Assembly: GCA_958366945.1 (NCBI GenBank) | Contig: CATXCY010000004.1 | Coordinates: forward strand, 30,803 to 94,802 | Direction: 5' to 3' | DNA: 64,000 nucleotides | Source: Bruticola sp004554425 | GTDB taxonomy: Bacteria; Vulcanimicrobiota; Xenobia; Xenobiales; Xenobiaceae | In this document: positions 61,971 to 64,000 of the stretch, piece after piece | How the letters are laid out: every line of letters begins with the position of its first letter | How positions within the stretch are numbered: position 1 is the first letter of the stretch | The notes under the pieces: model-generated | Databases searched by the model: none | The model's input: the letters and a program-made list of their open reading frames with translations, nothing else | Told to the model about the DNA's origin: nothing | Program-made: the position numbers and the translations under genes

Positions 61971-63058
61971 ACTTTCAGTATTTATTGTCTACAGCTCTGC
62001 TATTGACCTTAGGTCAGGTTTGCTTATTGGGAGTAGGCTGCTCTTGCTATCCGCAAAAATCGGCTCAACCTACCAAGCCAAGTTGCGCTCCTACTCCCTT
62101 TAAGTCTCAAAACCAAGAAGAGCGTACCAATGAGCGCTTAAAAGGTCTCAGTCAGCGTGATCAGAAAATTTCGCAAGCGGAAAGACATTTTATAGAATAT
62201 TTCACAGCTAACCAAGAGCAACAAGGACAAATGCGCCAGCAAATTTTAACTGACGCAGAGTTTGTTCAACGCTTGGGAAAAGATTGTCCAGGCCATCTTC
62301 CCTACTTGGCTGCTTATTTACAATATCTATATCAAGCAAGGCCGAAACCGAGTTATAGCGATCCTTGGCAACAGGCAGCTTATGATTATATAATTTCTCG
62401 CCCCAACCTGGCTAACGAATTAAATATCTGTCAACAATACCGCACCGGCTCAAGTCGCGAATTTTCGGCTGTCAATCATATCGAAGTTGGCATGTTAAGC
62501 CAAGATCGTGCCAATTTTTTATGTAATCTAGTTGCTAAAGCCGAGCTTCTCACCAATTTAGAAGGCAAGACAGTAGCCGACATCGGCGGTGGAGTCGGTA
62601 TTTTATTATCTAAATTGGCCCCTTATGTTAATCTTCAAAGTGGAGGCCATTTAATTTGTATAGATATTGAGCCCAAATTGGCAGAATTGAGCCGTTTTAT
62701 CGGTAACTACGATCCTGTTTTTAATAAGATAGATTATCGATTGGCTGAACCGAATAAATCACTAATTCCCCTAAAAAATAACGAAGTAGATCTAATTTGT
62801 CTTTTTGATGTCCATAATATTTACGATAAATTCAGTCCATATAATGAAGAACAGCGTTGCCTAAATGGCCAGAAATATTTGACTAATTTGAAAATATCAC
62901 TTAAAAGTAACGGTTCAATATTAGTTTACGACAGTGCAGAACTTATGGCTCCTGCCAAAACTATAGAAAGCATTACCCAAAATGCTGGATTTACAGTAAA
63001 AAATTTGCCTATCAAAGAAGCTAACGGCCATTATTTATTGCACCTGACTAAACACTAA
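61967..63058 (+). CDS. Methyltransferase-fold protein with N-terminal export signal or lipobox
   Basis: A 363-residue protein from GTG 61967, coupled (four-base overlap) to the THUMP-like methyltransferase. Residues 5-24 are hydrophobic and end LLGVGCSC, a signal peptide with possible but imperfect lipobox (Cys25 or Cys27). Residues 50-160 are helical and charged. A methyltransferase fold follows: motif I VADIGGGVGILLSKLA (203-218), ICIDIEPKLAELS, and motif IV ICLFDVHNIYDKF. Cytoplasmic methyltransferases are never exported normally, because SAM is inside. Either the hydrophobic stretch anchors it by the inner membrane, or its start is wrong. No better start was found. Confidence 0.6.
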   Translation: MNFQYLLSTALLLTLGQVCLLGVGCSCYPQKSAQPTKPSCAPTPFKSQNQEERTNERLKGLSQRDQKISQAERHFIEYFTANQEQQGQMRQQILTDAEFVQRLGKDCPGHLPYLAAYLQYLYQARPKPSYSDPWQQAAYDYIISRPNLANELNICQQYRTGSSREFSAVNHIEVGMLSQDRANFLCNLVAKAELLTNLEGKTVADIGGGVGILLSKLAPYVNLQSGGHLICIDIEPKLAELSRFIGNYDPVFNKIDYRLAEPNKSLIPLKNNEVDLICLFDVHNIYDKFSPYNEEQRCLNGQKYLTNLKISLKSNGSILVYDSAELMAPAKTIESITQNAGFTVKNLPIKEANGHYLLHLTKH

Positions 63059-63140
63059 GCGAATATTTTATAATCAGTTGCGAGAGCAAAGTTTAAATGT
63101 TAAAAGTCTCTGCTTCTCAGGTTTGTTGGCTGCGTTTACA

Positions 63141-63187
63141 CCTATAGCAAGCTCCAGACGTAAAAAAGCCTTACGCTTTGCTATAGG
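63141..63187. repeat. Inverted repeat at the left edge of repeat copy A
   Basis: CCTATAGCAAGC pairs with GCTTTGCTATAGG (one extra T) and an inner ACGTAA/TTACG pairing. It directly precedes repeat copy A and is not present before copy B, where a different hairpin is found. Confidence 0.6.
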
Positions 63188-63382
63188 CTAAAATCACATA
63201 GCTAATGAGCTGGCCGAACACCAATTAGCGTTTCTAGAATTGAAAACTACGCACATTTATGCTATGCAAAATTTATAGCCTAATTGTTTAGTTCGTTATA
63301 TCCCTCCTCGAAAGATCGCTGACGCGATAAAGTTTTCTCCGGTGGCTATAACGAACGTTTTAGCGGCTATAAATTTCATTTA
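63187..63382. repeat. Structured repeat element, copy A
   Basis: About 195 bp. Left hairpin GCTAAT...ATTAGC (63201-63206 with 63224-63229). Then a nested large hairpin: outer AAATTTATAGCC (63269-63280) with GGCTATAAATTT (63365-63376), and inner GTTCGTTATA (63291-63300) with TATAACGAAC (63347-63356), enclosing a third stem GATCGC/GCGAT. Copy B, 512 bases downstream, keeps this order with only two differences in the 66-bp inner part. Confidence 0.85.
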
Positions 63383-63577
63383 TGTCAGCCACTTTTGCAC
63401 GCAGCGCTTTTGCGTTATACACGTACTAGCGTAGTTTTAAACCAACTGGCGGAAGCAATGGCGAATGGAAGGCGAAGAACATTGGCCGCTAGGCCAGTTC
63501 AAGCCTGGAAGAGCCGCTGCTGGAGCCAGCCAACATGAACATGAGCCCGCAGCCATAACTTATAGCGAAATTTTTTC

Positions 63578-63640
63578 GCCATATCGGTAGCGCAGGCCTC
63601 TGGCCACTTCGTGGCCAGTCAGCCGGAGCGTAGATATGGC
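63578..63640. repeat. Long nested hairpin between the two repeat copies
   Basis: Outer arms GCCATATC (63578-63585) and GATATGGC (63633-63640); inner perfect CTGGCCAC/GTGGCCAG with TTC loop (63600-63618). A short GCGAAA/TTTCGC palindrome abuts its left edge. Confidence 0.7.
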
Positions 63641-63650
63641 AAAAAATAAA

Positions 63651-63894
63651 GCTAACACTACATAGCTAATGGGCGGGCCGAACACTAATTAGCGTTTCTA
63701 TAATGAAAAACTACGCAACAAACGAGTAAGCGAGTGCAGTCTTCATGCGCTTAGCATTTTGCGCTATGCATGTTAGCGCTAAATTTATAGCCTCGTTGCT
63801 TAGTTCGTTATATCCCTCCTCGAAAGATCGCTAACGCGATAAAGTTTTCTCCGGTGGGTATAACGAACATTTTGGCAGCTATAAATTTCATTTA
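63651..63894. repeat. Structured repeat element, copy B
   Basis: About 244 bp. Same architecture as copy A: GCTAAT/ATTAGC hairpin (63665-63693), outer AAATTTATAGC (63781-63791) with GCTATAAATTT (63878-63888), and inner GTTCGTTATA/TATAACGAAC (63803-63868). It carries about 50 extra bases between the left hairpin and the large hairpin, themselves palindromic (GCGC...AGCGC). Both arms of the outer stem are kept between copies although the sequence between them varies. Confidence 0.85.
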
Positions 63895-63944
63895 CGCAGA
63901 CGCAATTTTTCGTGAGCTTATAGTGCGGCTGGACTGCAAAAAAG

Positions 63945-63987
63945 CAAAAAAAACGCCCTGCCTTACGACAGAACGTCTTTTTCTTTT
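63945..63987. terminator. Bidirectional terminator at the right end
   Basis: ACGCCCTG pairs imperfectly with CAGAACGT around a short loop, flanked by an A run on the left and CTTTTTCTTTT on the right. It may end a gene beyond the window edge on the minus strand or a transcript from the repeat region. Confidence 0.6.
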
Positions 63988-64000
63988 GAAAATATTTTGA

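Larger units (their letters stand above)
63059..64000. other. Gene-free right end with duplicated palindromic element
   Basis: No protein-coding frame longer than 60 codons occurs on either strand across the last 942 bases. The stretch is dense with inverted repeats and holds two copies of one element, listed separately, and ends with a bidirectional terminator. Confidence 0.6.

Noticed and set aside
63187..63894. Integron attC sites or a CRISPR array
   Set aside because: The repeat copies lack RYYYAAC/GTTRRRY core sites, there is no integrase, and only two long, unevenly structured copies exist rather than short evenly spaced repeats.

Overview
The window reads as chromosome from an uncultured, probably anaerobic diderm bacterium of medium GC content. 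It carries type IV pilus-type prepilins and a PilT ATPase, a lipopolysaccharide heptose phosphatase (GmhB), a SPOR-domain protein, Hanks-type kinases with a large TPR array, a bacterial ferredoxin, and accessory genes for a selenium-dependent molybdenum hydroxylase. It also has a coenzyme F420 ligase beside an F420-type flavin-fold oxidoreductase. The taxon cannot be fixed from sequence alone. The mix resembles poorly cultured gut lineages (for example Eremiobacterota/Xenobia-like bacteria), but that is a low-confidence impression. TTG and GTG starts are frequent.

Layout: (1) 0-3.8 kb: a cut-off polyferredoxin-like membrane protein, an ATP-grasp ligase and a PepF-type peptidase. (2) 3.8-9.2 kb: two divergent prepilin operons. 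(3) 9.2-14.2 kb: the most unusual part, with a secreted ADP-ribosyltransferase-like protein plus a coupled 71-aa partner facing two tandem M4-like zinc peptidases. (4) 14.2-25 kb: a minus-strand housekeeping block (M16 peptidase pair, metF, ferredoxin, fmt, def, a secreted stalk-like protein, der, plsC, cmk). (5) 25-38.3 kb: gmhB on plus, then rarA, nfo, an anchored solute-binding protein, a CCA-type nucleotidyltransferase, a 1279-aa kinase-TPR protein, a SPOR protein and priA in one minus-strand run. (6) 38.5-46 kb: PFL/UPF0210 protein, a pilT unit, plsY, a second M16 pair, and a Gln-Glu tRNA operon with a clear sigma-70 promoter. (7) 46-53.6 kb: a secreted 5'-nucleotidase, yqeB-mocA, recQ, yqeC, cofE and the F420-type oxidoreductase. 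(8) 53.6-57.4 kb: the t6A tRNA-modification cluster tsaE-tsaB-rimI-tsaD and a second kinase. (9) 57.7-63.1 kb: plus-strand phosphodiesterase, YqeG phosphatase, an SPFH/zinc-ribbon locus and two methyltransferases, one apparently exported. (10) 63.1-64 kb: no genes, but a duplicated, strongly palindromic element.

No CRISPR array, transposase, integrase, phage gene or rRNA was seen. The best candidates for something undescribed are the ADP-ribosyltransferase/M4-like locus at 9.2-14.1 kb and the repeated structured element at 63.2-63.9 kb.
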